64,000 bases of DNA from Paeniglutamicibacter kerguelensis (GCF_017876535.1 NZ_JAGIOF010000001.1:3472001-3536000), one strand, 5' to 3'. Counted from the stretch's first letter, positions 32,382 through 41,342 are shown. The notes: generated by a model not told the origin, from the letters alone. Made by a program: numbers and translations.

Positions 32382-32489
32382 ATCGAGCCACGGCCGGTGG
32401 GCAACTGCGGGCCGAGACCCCAACTGACCGCCTCCTTCGAGTTCTGCCAACGGACCGGTGCCGAACGCGAAGAAGGGATGGGCGGTTTC
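32382..32489 (+). pseudogene. 3' remnant of a LysR regulator gene
   Basis: Bases 32429-32489 match the last 61 sense bases of the LysR gene at 29473-29533 at 56 of 61 positions, encoding FEFCQRTGAEREEGMGGF against IEFCERIGAEREDGMGGF. Weaker similarity extends left to the segment ATCGAGCCACGGCCGGTGGG. No helix-turn-helix or effector domain precedes it and the stop is gone, so only the tail of a regulator gene survives. Its final bases now form the left arm of a terminator. Confidence 0.8.
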
Positions 32490-32510
32490 GTGAGAAACCG
32501 CCCATCCCTT
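32473..32510. terminator. Terminator built partly from the LysR remnant
   Basis: A perfect 17-base stem: AAGGGATGGGCGGTTTC (32473-32489) with 32494-32510 and loop GTGA. It lies 16 bases after the stop of the MHS permease on the minus strand. Confidence 0.88.
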
Positions 32511-32526
32511 CAAAAGCTCCGCGGAA

Positions 32527-33867
32527 CTACATCTTTTCGGCGCTCAGGTCGGCGTCCTTGCCTTCCTTCACGCTGCGCATCGCCAGTGCCGCAATCACGA
32601 AGACCACGGCCCACCCGGCACCTGCCAGCCACAGGGAGCCGCCGCCGAGCAGCACCAGGCCGGTGACGATCATCGGGGTGAATCCCGCGCCGAGGGTCGA
32701 GGAAAGCTGGTAGACCAGCGAGGCACCGGTGTAGCGGATTCGGGTGGGGAACAATTCCGCGGTGAAGGCACCGAAGGGTCCGAAGATGACGCCCTGGATG
32801 AGGCCGTTGGCGAGGAACAACGCGATCGCGAAGAGCCAGATTTCGCCCATCTGCAGCATCCACATGATCGGCAGGGCCAGCACTGCGCCGGCCAGGATGC
32901 CGACCATCATCACCGGACGGCGTCCGATGCGGTCCGAGTAGCGTGCGGCAATCCAGACGAACACCACGGTCAACGCGGCGCCCACGGCCTTGATGTTCAG
33001 CACCGAGGTGCGGTCCATGCCACCGGCTTCCACCACGTAGGAGATGGCCCAGACCGTCATGATTCCCTGCACGGTGTAGGAGCTCATGCCCACCAGGGTG
33101 CCCATGAGAACCGACTTCGGGTACTTGGTCAGCACCTGCATCAGCGGGATCTTCTTTTCCTCGGCCTTGTTTTCAAGGGCCAGGAAGAGCGGGGATTCGG
33201 AGACCTTCAGGCGGATGACCAGACCGATTGCCACCAAGCCCAGGCTGGCGATGAACGGGATGCGCCAGCCCCAGGCCAGGAACTGGTCGTTGGGCAGCGT
33301 CGAGACGGCGGAGACGGCAAGCGTGGCCATGACGGCGCCGGCGGGGCCGCCCATGTTCGCGAAGCTCGCGGCGAATCCGCGACGTTCCTTGGGTGCGTGT
33401 TCCAGGGCCATCAGCATGGCCCCGCCCCATTCGCCACCCACGGCAAGGCCCTGCACGATGCGCAGGAAGATCAGCGCGATCGGGGCGATCATGCCCACCT
33501 GCGCGGTCGGCGGCAGCAGGCCGATGATGGTCGAGGCGACGCCCATCATCACCATCGACGTGATCAGCACGCCCTTGCGCCCGAGCTTGTCGCCGAAGTG
33601 GCCAAAGACGATGCCGCCCAGCGGGCGCGCAAGGTAGCCGACTGCCAGCGTGGCGAAGGAAGCGAAGATCGCTACCGACGGCTCCAGGTTCACGAAGAAC
33701 ACCTTGTTGAAGACCAAGGAGGCGGCCGTGGCGTAGAGGATGAAGTCGTAGAACTCGATGGCGCTGCCGATAAAGGAGGAGGCCAAGATCCGCCGCATCT
33801 GCGGAGAGTTCAGCGACGGGATGTCCAACTTCTCGGTGGCCTTGTCGATAGCCGGGCTGTGTGTCAT
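32527..33867 (-). CDS. MHS-family MFS permease
   Basis: A 446-residue metabolite:H+ symporter. Landmarks are SFIGSAIEFYDFILY in helix 1, FGHFGDKLGRKGVL in the loop after helix 2, and LRIVQGLAVGGEWGG in helix 4. ATG 33867 overlaps the stop of the upstream metallo-hydrolase gene (ATGA), so the two are co-translated; the long open frame continuing upstream lies antisense-like within that gene and is not used. The pair suggests uptake of a lactone, ester or sulfate ester that the hydrolase opens, or the reverse. Substrate unknown. Confidence 0.9.
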   Translation of the reverse strand: MTHSPAIDKATEKLDIPSLNSPQMRRILASSFIGSAIEFYDFILYATAASLVFNKVFFVNLEPSVAIFASFATLAVGYLARPLGGIVFGHFGDKLGRKGVLITSMVMMGVASTIIGLLPPTAQVGMIAPIALIFLRIVQGLAVGGEWGGAMLMALEHAPKERRGFAASFANMGGPAGAVMATLAVSAVSTLPNDQFLAWGWRIPFIASLGLVAIGLVIRLKVSESPLFLALENKAEEKKIPLMQVLTKYPKSVLMGTLVGMSSYTVQGIMTVWAISYVVEAGGMDRTSVLNIKAVGAALTVVFVWIAARYSDRIGRRPVMMVGILAGAVLALPIMWMLQMGEIWLFAIALFLANGLIQGVIFGPFGAFTAELFPTRIRYTGASLVYQLSSTLGAGFTPMIVTGLVLLGGGSLWLAGAGWAVVFVIAALAMRSVKEGKDADLSAEKM

Positions 33868-34910
33868 CGGGAGACTACCATTTCTGCTGGTTCGGTGGCG
33901 AAGGAGATCACTTGCAAGTCGTCCGGGACCACGAAGGTGCCGGAGAAATCGGCGGCGTGGGAGCGCCAGACCGAGACGGGGGTGGTTCCGGGAACCAGGT
34001 GGTGCAGGGCCAGCGTGCGGGCCCCGGCGCGTTCGGCCAGCTCGATGGCCTGCTGCGCGGAGGTGTGGGAGAGCCGGTGGTGGTCCATGGAGGCCTGTGC
34101 CGCCTCGGTGCCGATGTGGCCGTAGGCGCGCTCGACCCAGTCGAAGTCGATGGCCTCGTGCAGCAGCAGGTCGGTGTCGCGTGCCAGCGTGACGAGGTTT
34201 TCGCACGGGGCGGTGTCGCCGGAGATGGTCACCGATCCCTCGGCGGTGTCGAAGCGGAAGGCGAAGGCGGGGGCGATCGGCGGGTGCTTGACCAGGGTGG
34301 CCGTCACCGTCACCAGTTCGTCGCGGTAGATCTCGAACGGGGCGAAGTTCTCCGGGGTCGGGTTCTCGTTCGCGTGGTAGCCGGTTCCCTGCGGGATCTG
34401 GATGTCCGAGGCAACGAAGTGGTCCAGCGGCGAGGGGCGCAGCGCATCGATCACCCGGTCGTTCAGGTCCGTGGCGTAGGCCTGCATGAGGTGGCTGAAC
34501 ATGTCGGCCGTGCCCGGGGTCGAGTTCGCCGGGTAGAGCGGGGTCGGCGGCACCGCGGCGCGCGGGGATGCCGGCGGCAGGATGCCGCGGTCGCCGGGGC
34601 CGATGATGCGGATGGACTTCTGGCCCGGCGTGATGGTGAACAGCCCGAAGATGGCCAGCGACGCGAGGTCGATGGTGTGGTCCGAGTGCAGGTGGGTCAG
34701 GAAGATCCCGCGCAGGTTCGCGGTGCTGAAACCGGCCTTCATGAGCTGGTTTCCCACGCCCGTTCCGGCATCCACCAGGTACACGGCGTCGCCGACGACG
34801 ACTGCCGTGGAAATACCCGCACGCTTGCCGGCATTTTCGCCGGTCCACCAGCGCGGACCGCCGGCGGTCCCCAGCGTGACGACGTGGGGTTTCAGGGATG
34901 TGCTGTGCAC
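33864..34910 (-). CDS. Metallo-beta-lactamase-fold hydrolase
   Basis: A 348-residue MBL-fold protein with the zinc motif HLHSDHT at residues 73-79 and later metal ligands in SGDTAPC, the DLLLHEA segment and ALHHLVPG. The layout resembles RNase Z-like and arylsulfatase-like members; no exosite loop typical of tRNase Z is evident, so a small-molecule hydrolase is more likely. GTG 34910 is chosen because AAGGAG lies eight bases before it; the ATG at 34934 lies before that ribosome site. It is first in a two-gene unit with the MHS permease. Confidence 0.85.
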   Translation of the reverse strand: MHSTSLKPHVVTLGTAGGPRWWTGENAGKRAGISTAVVVGDAVYLVDAGTGVGNQLMKAGFSTANLRGIFLTHLHSDHTIDLASLAIFGLFTITPGQKSIRIIGPGDRGILPPASPRAAVPPTPLYPANSTPGTADMFSHLMQAYATDLNDRVIDALRPSPLDHFVASDIQIPQGTGYHANENPTPENFAPFEIYRDELVTVTATLVKHPPIAPAFAFRFDTAEGSVTISGDTAPCENLVTLARDTDLLLHEAIDFDWVERAYGHIGTEAAQASMDHHRLSHTSAQQAIELAERAGARTLALHHLVPGTTPVSVWRSHAADFSGTFVVPDDLQVISFATEPAEMVVSR

Positions 34911-35239
34911 GCGAACGGCTCCTTGGCTTCTCAAACGGGTAGGTCCTCTAAGACAAGGATGGTGTCCCCCGTTACATTCGTAAAACTGTTTTTATCTTCC
35001 TTCTTAATCGGTTTTTCTTATGTAGACGACTGGCGGGCCATGGCATGACACCGTCCCGGGGACGGTGGCCTCGATTTTTCCTAAGCTCATCGGGACGGCG
35101 CAGAGTTCTTGGACGACCGTGATGTCCTGGCGCTTCTGGAATCCCTCGCCAAGAAACACATGTTTGCCCCCGAAGGGCCATCGGCATCGGGCTGACTCAT
35201 GGAGCGGGCGGAATGCCACGGTTCGGCTCACAAACAACT
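34911..35239. other. Intergenic region, promoter of the hydrolase unit
   Basis: 329 bases upstream of the hydrolase. It includes A/T-rich DNA at 34978-35025 and a short hairpin CACCGTCC...GGACGGTG at 35047-35065. A minus-strand open frame at 35004-35273 begins inside the neighbouring terminator and shows no family pattern, so it is not called. Confidence 0.5.
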
Positions 35240-35282
35240 GAAGCGAAGGTGCGGGGTCATCATGACCCCGCACCTTCGCTTC
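35240..35282. terminator. Terminator after iclR-hutG-gltS
   Basis: A 21-base stem (35240-35260 with 35262-35282; core AAGCGAAGGTGCGGGGTCAT) with a one-base formal centre, 118 bases beyond the gltS stop on the minus strand. It is the only strong hairpin in this gap. Confidence 0.8.
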
Positions 35283-35400
35283 TTCTACACCGCGGCTTTC
35301 GAGACGTGTCCATCCTGGCGGGACCGCGCCGCGACCCGAAGGCGGAACCGGCAGGCCGCCCCGCCCCGTGGATGCCGACGGGTCCCGGTCCGAGTGGGCG

Positions 35401-36678
35401 CTAAGCCACCCAGTTCATGCACCAGACAATCCACGGCAGGGCGACCAGGTCGATGAGGACCGCGCCGGCCAACGGGACGATCAGGAACGCACGTTCCGAC
35501 CGGACACCAAAGCGGGAATTGAAAGCGTCCATGTTCGCCAGCGCATTGGGAGTTGCGCCGAGACCATGGCCGATGAATCCCGCCACCATGGTGGCCGCAT
35601 CGTAGTTCTTTCCCAATACCCGGAAGACCACGAAGACGGCGAAGGCAAGGATGAACAGCAGCTGCACCAGAAGGATGAGCACCAACGGACCCGCCAACGA
35701 CGCCAGCTCCCAGATCTTCAGGCTCATCATGGCCATGGTCAGGAAGAAGCCGAGGGTGAACCGCGAGATCAGGTCCACCGCGTCGTCGTCGATCTTGACC
35801 CAGCCGAGCTTGTCGTTCATGTTGCGGAAGACCAGGGCGATGATCATCGCGCCGACATAGGCCGGCAGCGAGAACCCGGTCACGTCGGACAACCAAGTGC
35901 CCAAGGCCATCCCGATCACCATGACAACACCGATAACCAACACGGCCGTCAGCAGGTTCGAGTAGTTGATCCCGTTCTTGGCCGGGGTCTCCTCGATCGG
36001 TTCGGCAACAGCGGTGGCGGCCTTGTCCGAGCCGCCACCGGCCGACATGTTCCTGGCCACGGCACCGGCGAAGGCCAGTTTCCCGCGCAGTCCTGCCTTT
36101 TCGGGAATCTGCACGTTGTGGCGGGCCACCAGGAAGCTTGCGGTCATCCCGCCCATCAGGCTGCCGGCGACCAGACCGAAGGTAGCCGAGGCAATCGCCA
36201 CCGCGGTGGCACCCTCGACGCCCATCGCTTCGGCAGTGGGGCCGAATGCGGCGGCCGCCCCGTGCCCGCCTTCCAGGCTCACCGCGCCGGCCATGATGCC
36301 CAGCATCGGGGAAACGCCCACCGCGGTGGCCATGCCGATGCCAATCAGGTTCTGCATGATGGCCAGGCTCCAGCACACCACTAGGTAGACGAGCAGCAAC
36401 TTGCCGCCCTTCTTGATGGAGGCCAGCGAGCCGGCCAGGCCAATGGTCGTGAAGAAGGCGATCATGGCCGGGGACTGCAGCGAGGTGTCCAGCCCGACCT
36501 GCGCGGTGCCGGTCTGGCGCAGCAGCAGGACAATCAGCGCGAACACGAAGCCGCCAATGACGGGTGCCGGGATACAGTACTTCTGCAGGAAGCCGACCCT
36601 TTGGCGCGCCCATTCACCCAGGGAGAGCAGAAGCAGCGCCAGTGCCGCCGATTGGACAAGATTAAGTTGGATTTCCAT
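35401..36678 (-). CDS. gltS: Sodium/glutamate symporter
   Basis: A 425-residue GltS-family Na+/glutamate carrier with two inverted membrane repeats. Characteristic glycine-rich segments are GAVSLEGGHGAAAAFGPT in the first half and MVAGFIGHGLGATPNALANM in the second, which form the re-entrant loops. The central hydrophilic stretch (about residues 190-225) carries a Gly/Ala linker. Begins MEIQLNLVQSAALALLLLSLGE. It lies eight bases after hutG on the same strand and is the last gene of the unit. Moving glutamate fits the product of histidine breakdown by the neighbouring enzyme. Confidence 0.93.
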   Translation of the reverse strand: MEIQLNLVQSAALALLLLSLGEWARQRVGFLQKYCIPAPVIGGFVFALIVLLLRQTGTAQVGLDTSLQSPAMIAFFTTIGLAGSLASIKKGGKLLLVYLVVCWSLAIMQNLIGIGMATAVGVSPMLGIMAGAVSLEGGHGAAAAFGPTAEAMGVEGATAVAIASATFGLVAGSLMGGMTASFLVARHNVQIPEKAGLRGKLAFAGAVARNMSAGGGSDKAATAVAEPIEETPAKNGINYSNLLTAVLVIGVVMVIGMALGTWLSDVTGFSLPAYVGAMIIALVFRNMNDKLGWVKIDDDAVDLISRFTLGFFLTMAMMSLKIWELASLAGPLVLILLVQLLFILAFAVFVVFRVLGKNYDAATMVAGFIGHGLGATPNALANMDAFNSRFGVRSERAFLIVPLAGAVLIDLVALPWIVWCMNWVA

Positions 36679-36686
36679 GTGGGTAT

Positions 36687-37625
36687 TTAGCCTCGGTTCA
36701 GAATCAGGTCATTGATCAAACGTGCCGCGGTGCGGGCAGTTCGCTGGTCGACGTCGAAGTCGGGATTGAGTTCGGCAATGTCGGCATGCACGAGCTTTCC
36801 GCTGCCGGCAGCCGCCAGCACGACCTCTCGCACGACGTCGAGCCCTATGCCGTACCCGGCCGGGGCACTCACACCCGGGGCCACGCTCGCCGGCAACGCG
36901 TCGAGGTCGACGGTCAGGTACAAGTGGTCCACCGACTTGGCGAATTCGACGACGAAGTCGCGAACGCGCCCGATGTTTGCCATGTGGCATTCGGTGTCCA
37001 ACAGGGTCTTGACACCAAGTGCGTGGGCACGGTCGAAGAGCACCTTTGTGTTCGCTCCCTCGCTGATGCCCACCGCCGCATAGTGGAAGGTGCGTCCGGC
37101 CGCAGCCTCGGCCCGGGCGATCTGGGCGAAGCCGGTGCCCGATGACGCCTGGTCCTCATCGCGCAGGTCGAAGTGCGCATCGATATTCAGGATGCCCAGG
37201 CTCCACTGCCCGTCATCACCCAGGGCCCGCGCCACACCGGCATAGCTGGCAAAGGTGATCTCGTGGCCACCACCCAGACCCACGGTAAAGTGCCCGTCGG
37301 CGAGCAGGGACGCCAACGCCGAGGCGAACTGTTCCTGCCCCGATTCCAGATCCTGCCCCTCGACCACCACGTCACCGGCATCGTAGAGCGCCACCGGACG
37401 ATGCAGGGCAAGGGAAGACAGTGCCGCCCGCAACGCTCCAGGACCGGCATGGGCACCCACCCGGCCCTTGTTGCGACGCACGCCCTCATCACTGGCGAAT
37501 CCCAGCAGGGCGCTGCCAGCGGCGACGCCGGGCGTCCAGTCGACGATGGTGTTGTGCCAGCGCGCGTTTTCCGCACCGGGGCCGTCGTTACGGCCGTTCC
37601 ACGGCTCGGGATTTTTCCGAGTCAT
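36687..37625 (-). CDS. hutG: Arginase-family ureohydrolase, probable formimidoylglutamase
   Basis: A 312-residue ureohydrolase with the binuclear Mn site visible: GLGGGHEI (His121), NIDAHFDLR (Asp149, His151, Asp153), and the C-terminal TVDLDALPASVAPGVSAP. The DLDALPAS form and the pairing with a glutamate carrier favour formimidoylglutamase, which releases formamide and glutamate in histidine utilisation; arginase, agmatinase and guanidinobutyrase are alternatives that share all ligands. hutH, hutU and hutI are not in the window. The start overlaps the iclR stop by four bases, so it follows iclR in one operon. Confidence 0.82.
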   Translation of the reverse strand: MTRKNPEPWNGRNDGPGAENARWHNTIVDWTPGVAAGSALLGFASDEGVRRNKGRVGAHAGPGALRAALSSLALHRPVALYDAGDVVVEGQDLESGQEQFASALASLLADGHFTVGLGGGHEITFASYAGVARALGDDGQWSLGILNIDAHFDLRDEDQASSGTGFAQIARAEAAAGRTFHYAAVGISEGANTKVLFDRAHALGVKTLLDTECHMANIGRVRDFVVEFAKSVDHLYLTVDLDALPASVAPGVSAPAGYGIGLDVVREVVLAAAGSGKLVHADIAELNPDFDVDQRTARTAARLINDLILNRG

Positions 37626-38374
37626 TGTATTCCTCCACTTAGGAAGTCCGCCGTGCGGCGGACAAGTCGAATCAATTGCGAAGAGCGGTATGCACTGCGT
37701 TCGGCCGGTGCCATCAGGGTGACGACCCCGCTCAGCCCCCCGGCGCCGTCCACTACCGGCGCGCTCACGCCCCAGATCCCGGCGTCAAGTTCGCCGTAGC
37801 TGACTGCGTACCCGTCGGCGACCGCTTGTGTGCAGGCCTGTTCGATGGCTGTCCGGGTCTCGTCCGAAACCCGGTAATGGTCGAAGACCCTGTGGCGCGA
37901 GTCCCGCGGCATCCGAGAGAGCAGTGCCGTCGCGGTGGCCCCGCGCAGCAATGGTTGCGAGGCGCCCACGGTGTAACAGCAGCGCAGCATGTGCCGCGAG
38001 TCCACAGCCTCCACGCACACCGCTTCGGTGCCATGAGCCACCATGAAGGCCACGAATTCCCCGGAGTCCTGGGCAAGCTGACGAAGGTACGGGGTCACCG
38101 AGCCAGTGGTGAGGGTGGTATCGCGGTACCGCTCGGAGAGCTGCACAGCGATTGGCCCGGCGCCGTAGTGCTTGGTGGAGGTTTTTTGTGCAAAACCGGA
38201 GGACACCAACGACGTCAGCATCCGATACACGGTGCTGACCGGTATCTGTGTTGAATCAGCCAATTCCTTCGCGCTTGCCTGTGGCACCTTTGCCAGCGCC
38301 CCTAGGATGCGTAACGCCCTAGTGGCTGGCGTATCCGCCTCGTTTTCGTCTCCCACAAAGTCCCTGTCATTCAT
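37622..38374 (-). CDS. IclR-family transcriptional regulator
   Basis: A 250-residue IclR protein: winged helix at about 18-75 (ASAKELADSTQIPVSTVYRML) and a GAF-like effector domain to the end (TVGASQPLLRGATATALLS, GYAVSYGELDAGIWGVSAPV). ATG 38374 is chosen by the length of homologous proteins; GGGCGG lies close before it and the frame stays open to 38446. It heads the hutG-gltS operon through an ATGA overlap, so it probably regulates that operon and itself. A 9-base-arm inverted repeat lies about 100 bases upstream. Confidence 0.88.
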   Translation of the reverse strand: MNDRDFVGDENEADTPATRALRILGALAKVPQASAKELADSTQIPVSTVYRMLTSLVSSGFAQKTSTKHYGAGPIAVQLSERYRDTTLTTGSVTPYLRQLAQDSGEFVAFMVAHGTEAVCVEAVDSRHMLRCCYTVGASQPLLRGATATALLSRMPRDSRHRVFDHYRVSDETRTAIEQACTQAVADGYAVSYGELDAGIWGVSAPVVDGAGGLSGVVTLMAPAERSAYRSSQLIRLVRRTADFLSGGIQ

Positions 38375-38476
38375 GCCGCCCGGCCAACCCCGCAGGCATC
38401 TACCGCGCCGGTAAACCAAGGTTCCCTTGGCAGTCCAGTGCTCCATTCAAGATGACCAACACGGTTCTTTCAAGAA

Positions 38477-38501
38477 AAAATTCTCGCATGGTGAGAATTT
38501 T
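38477..38501. promoter_or_regulatory. Candidate IclR operator
   Basis: Perfect inverted repeat AAAATTCTC (38477-38485) and GAGAATTTT (38493-38501) with seven bases between. It is strikingly A/T-rich for this genome and lies upstream of the iclR gene. Confidence 0.55.
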
Positions 38502-39216
38502 GTTGGGACTCTTCCCGATGGACGAAACGTGGCCCGCGACACCCGGGGTGCTAGCGCGACGTCTCGAGCGGGACTTGTCAACACCCGGAAAGGCCCCTAC
38601 TTGCTGATTGGCCGGTGCCGAAAATCACCACCGCCCAAGGGTGTGCACGTGATGCACTTCACGTTGCGGAGGTGTTTTGAGGCCTCTGACACACCGGCGA
38701 TCCCCTGCCCAGGGCAATGCCGCCGCAGCGACCGGCATCCGCTCTCCGCGACATTCAACGCGGCAGGCGAAAGACGGGCTCGACACAAGAGGCACAAGGG
38801 AATGCATGGCGGAATGCCACCGAGGCAGGAATGGCCGCTCCATTTGTCGCAGCGGACGGAACGCCTACGAGCAGAACCGCGGCAGGTGATCGGGGAAGAG
38901 GCTTTTCCCGGATTCGAGATATTCAGGCCCACGCCGGAGGTGGACACTCAGCCGGCCCACGGCTGGTTCGGTCGATCGAACTCGAGAAATCCTCCCGCAC
39001 ACTGCGAGTCCCCAACGCGGTCGGCCGCACGACCGAGCTCCGCCGGCTTCAGCGTGGTCATGGCCGCCAGCCCGTCGGCCTCGAGGTCATACGGTAGGAC
39101 CCGAAGGACGGAGGCCTCGGCCACCTCGACGCTGGCGAGTATTCGACGGGAGCATACGCCGAGGGCGGACACGCATTCGCGCACCCGCCCTACTGTTCTT
39201 GCATGTACTTGCCGTT
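38502..39216. other. Gene-poor 715-base stretch
   Basis: No frame here shows a recognised family or a ribosome site with convincing continuation. A minus-strand frame at about 38948-39185 (ending FLEFDRPNQPWAG) has fairly normal codon bias and could be a decayed gene end, but no start or family is clear. No terminal repeats or transposase pieces were seen. Confidence 0.5.
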
Positions 39217-40476
39217 CTAGCTCCCGGTGGGCGACCCGGCAGATGCCCCGATGGCCCAGACCCGCGGCAGCGCCCAGCCATGCACCGCGTTTTCGCCGAC
39301 CAACCGGGCCTTGAACACCCAGGGGTTGTGGTTCCCGGCGGTTCGCGCATTGCGCCAATGCCTGTCCAGGTTCTTGGCGGTGCTGGTTGCCGAGGCCGCC
39401 AGCGCGTCAAACGCATGCGACAGCGCATTGGTCACCAACGGGGTCAGGGCGATCTGCGCCTGGGCGGAGGCGAGCTCGGCGGCGTCGTTTGCGGCTTCCT
39501 CTTCCGCCACGCCCAGCTCCCCCGCGCGCACGGCCACTGCCGCTTGGTAGGCATCTTCCAGCGCCTCGGCCATGGAATCGACGGTGGCATTCGCCACGAA
39601 CGCAACGGCCGAGACCTCGCCGATGACCTGCAGGAGTTGGGGGTCGTCGCTGGCCCGTTCCGCCGCACCGTGGCTGAAGGTGCGCTTGCGGGCGCGAAGT
39701 TCGGCGGCGAAGTCGCGTTCCGCGGCTGCGGCGCTGCCGGCCAGCACCGCGAGCAGCACGGCCTGGTAGAACGCGGTCTGGTACTTGAAGCGGGTGTCGA
39801 AGTCGATCAGGTTCGCCGGCTCCACCGCCGCCCCGGCAAAGGTCGCGGTGCCGGTGCCGGTGGTGCGCTGCCCGAACCCGTCCCAGTCGTCCTCCAACAC
39901 GACACCCGGCTGGCGGGCCTTGACGACGGCGATGACCCGCTGGCCGGTATCGGTGCGCTCGGCATAGGCGTCGATCCAGTCGGCAAAGATGCTGCCGGTG
40001 GAGTAGTACTTGGTTCCGGTTACGGTGAAACCGCCGTTGCCGTCCGGGGCCACCCTGGTGTTCACCTCGCCCAGTGCCACTGACCCGATCTCGGTCCAGG
40101 AATTCCCGACAAGTTCCCCCGCCGCAAAGCGGTCCAGCCAGGCGTCGCGTTCGGGGCCTTCTGCTGCGACCAACCGGTCCTCCACAAACGCAAAGTGCCC
40201 GCGCAGCGCCTGGGTGATGTTCGGATCGGCGGAAGCCAGCAACGTGAGCAGGGCAAAGAGTTCGGGCAGGGTGGCACCCGCGCCGCCGTGGGTTTCGGGC
40301 ACCCGCAAGGCCCCGAATCCGGCCGAGGCAAGGGCCTTGATCTGTTCGCGCGGCAGGCTCCGGTTACTGTCGCGTTCCGAGGCACCCTCGGCGATGTCGT
40401 AAAACAGCGGCGCGAAGTGTTCCTTGAGTTGCTCGAGTCTGGTCCGGGATGGGGCTTCGAGCTCGGTGCTGGTCAT
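39217..40476 (-). CDS. SfnB/DszC-like acyl-CoA-dehydrogenase-fold monooxygenase
   Basis: A 419-residue flavoprotein of the acyl-CoA dehydrogenase fold, in the SfnB/DszC group that uses reduced flavin for sulfur- or nitrogen-compound oxidation. Typical segments are ALRVPETHGGAGATLPELF, NSWTEIGSVALGEVNTRV, and the C-terminal DRHWRNARTAGNHNP. The last differs from the usual RNxRTHxLHDP by lacking the conserved His pair, so catalysis may differ. AAGGAA precedes ATG 40476. It follows a MarR gene and a weak terminator on the same strand. The flavin donor could be the reductase at 3158, but this is speculative. Confidence 0.83.
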   Translation of the reverse strand: MTSTELEAPSRTRLEQLKEHFAPLFYDIAEGASERDSNRSLPREQIKALASAGFGALRVPETHGGAGATLPELFALLTLLASADPNITQALRGHFAFVEDRLVAAEGPERDAWLDRFAAGELVGNSWTEIGSVALGEVNTRVAPDGNGGFTVTGTKYYSTGSIFADWIDAYAERTDTGQRVIAVVKARQPGVVLEDDWDGFGQRTTGTGTATFAGAAVEPANLIDFDTRFKYQTAFYQAVLLAVLAGSAAAAERDFAAELRARKRTFSHGAAERASDDPQLLQVIGEVSAVAFVANATVDSMAEALEDAYQAAVAVRAGELGVAEEEAANDAAELASAQAQIALTPLVTNALSHAFDALAASATSTAKNLDRHWRNARTAGNHNPWVFKARLVGENAVHGWALPRVWAIGASAGSPTGS

Positions 40477-40717
40477 GGTTGGTGGTTCCTTCCGGGCGAG
40501 GTGCGAACGAATATGTCCGACTCTAGGAACCGGCGACGCCACTACAAATACCCCGCTTCACGTGGGGAATAAGGGGGTCGCGAAGTGTCACACGCGACCG
40601 TTGCTTGGGGCCGGAAACGTCATGCAGGGACTTTTGCCGTCACAGAAGTGCACACTCGGCAAACCAGGGAAATGCGCGGCTCCGGCAATGTCGGGTACTG
40701 ATAACCCACCGCGCTTG

Positions 40718-40741
40718 GACGCCGCGGAATCCCGCGGTGTC
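40718..40741. terminator. Short hairpin at the end of the marR gene
   Basis: GACGCCGCGG with CCGCGGTGTC pairs over ten bases (one G-T pair) around loop AATC and overlaps the MarR stop codon. It may attenuate read-through towards the monooxygenase gene. Confidence 0.5.
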
Positions 40742-41186
40742 AGTTTTCGTCGCGCGGCGCGACGGCCGTGACCAGGTCCTGGAGTTCGGGCACGCGGGCG
40801 GCATTTTCCAGCGCCTCGCGCAATACGGCGTCATGGGTTGGGTGTGCCTCGTTCAGCAGCTTCTCGCCTGCCGCCGTGAGTTCGGTGTAGATTCCGCGCC
40901 GGTCATCCATGCAGAGGATGCGGGTGAGCAAGCCGCGGTCCTCGAGTCGCGTGACCAGCCGGGTAATGGCACTGCTGGAGAGTGCGGCGGCGCGGGCCAG
41001 CTGGGCCATGCGCATATGCCAGCCATCTTGCCGACCCAGCGCGTCGAGCACCGTGAATTCAACAACCGACAGTCCGTGTTTGGCCTGCAGCGCGCGCTCA
41101 AGTTCACCCTCGATGAGGTTGTGCAGCGCGGCAAGCGTTCGCCAGCCCTGCGCGCGAATCTGTACCGCGTCGTCCTTGATTCCCAT
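40740..41186 (-). CDS. MarR-family transcriptional regulator
   Basis: A 148-residue MarR protein with central winged helix (AQLARAAALSSSAITRLVTRLEDRGLLTR at about 62-90) and the wing MDDRRGIYTELTAAG. N- and C-terminal helices form the dimer domain. GAGGAG precedes the ATG. It is divergent from an MFS exporter and aldo/keto reductase pair; two inverted repeats between the starts suit binding of a MarR dimer. Cys95 in ILCMDD, next to the wing, is its only cysteine and could be a redox handle, but there is no direct evidence. Confidence 0.9.
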   Translation of the reverse strand: MGIKDDAVQIRAQGWRTLAALHNLIEGELERALQAKHGLSVVEFTVLDALGRQDGWHMRMAQLARAAALSSSAITRLVTRLEDRGLLTRILCMDDRRGIYTELTAAGEKLLNEAHPTHDAVLREALENAARVPELQDLVTAVAPRDEN

Positions 41187-41248
41187 GGGCGGAACTCCTC
41201 TGTTCTCTACACCACAAGACTACCACCTTGCGCCGATATGCCGCGCGT

Positions 41249-41283
41249 GCAATCATTGCTTACGCAGTAGTTGCACACGCAAC
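41249..41283. promoter_or_regulatory. Candidate paired MarR operators
   Basis: Two inverted repeats in one promoter region: GCAAT-C-ATTGC (41249-41259) and GTTGC-ACAC-GCAAC (41270-41283). Both contain GCAA/TTGC half-sites and lie between the divergent MarR and MFS starts. Confidence 0.55.
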
Positions 41284-41342
41284 GAACGTATCCGGCCGGT
41301 ACGCCACTGCATCCGCACCCAAAATTCGCACAGAAGGTTCTC

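Noticed and set aside
35004..35273. Minus-strand frame of 89 codons downstream of gltS
   Set aside because: It starts inside a perfect terminator stem and lacks family similarity and a ribosome site.
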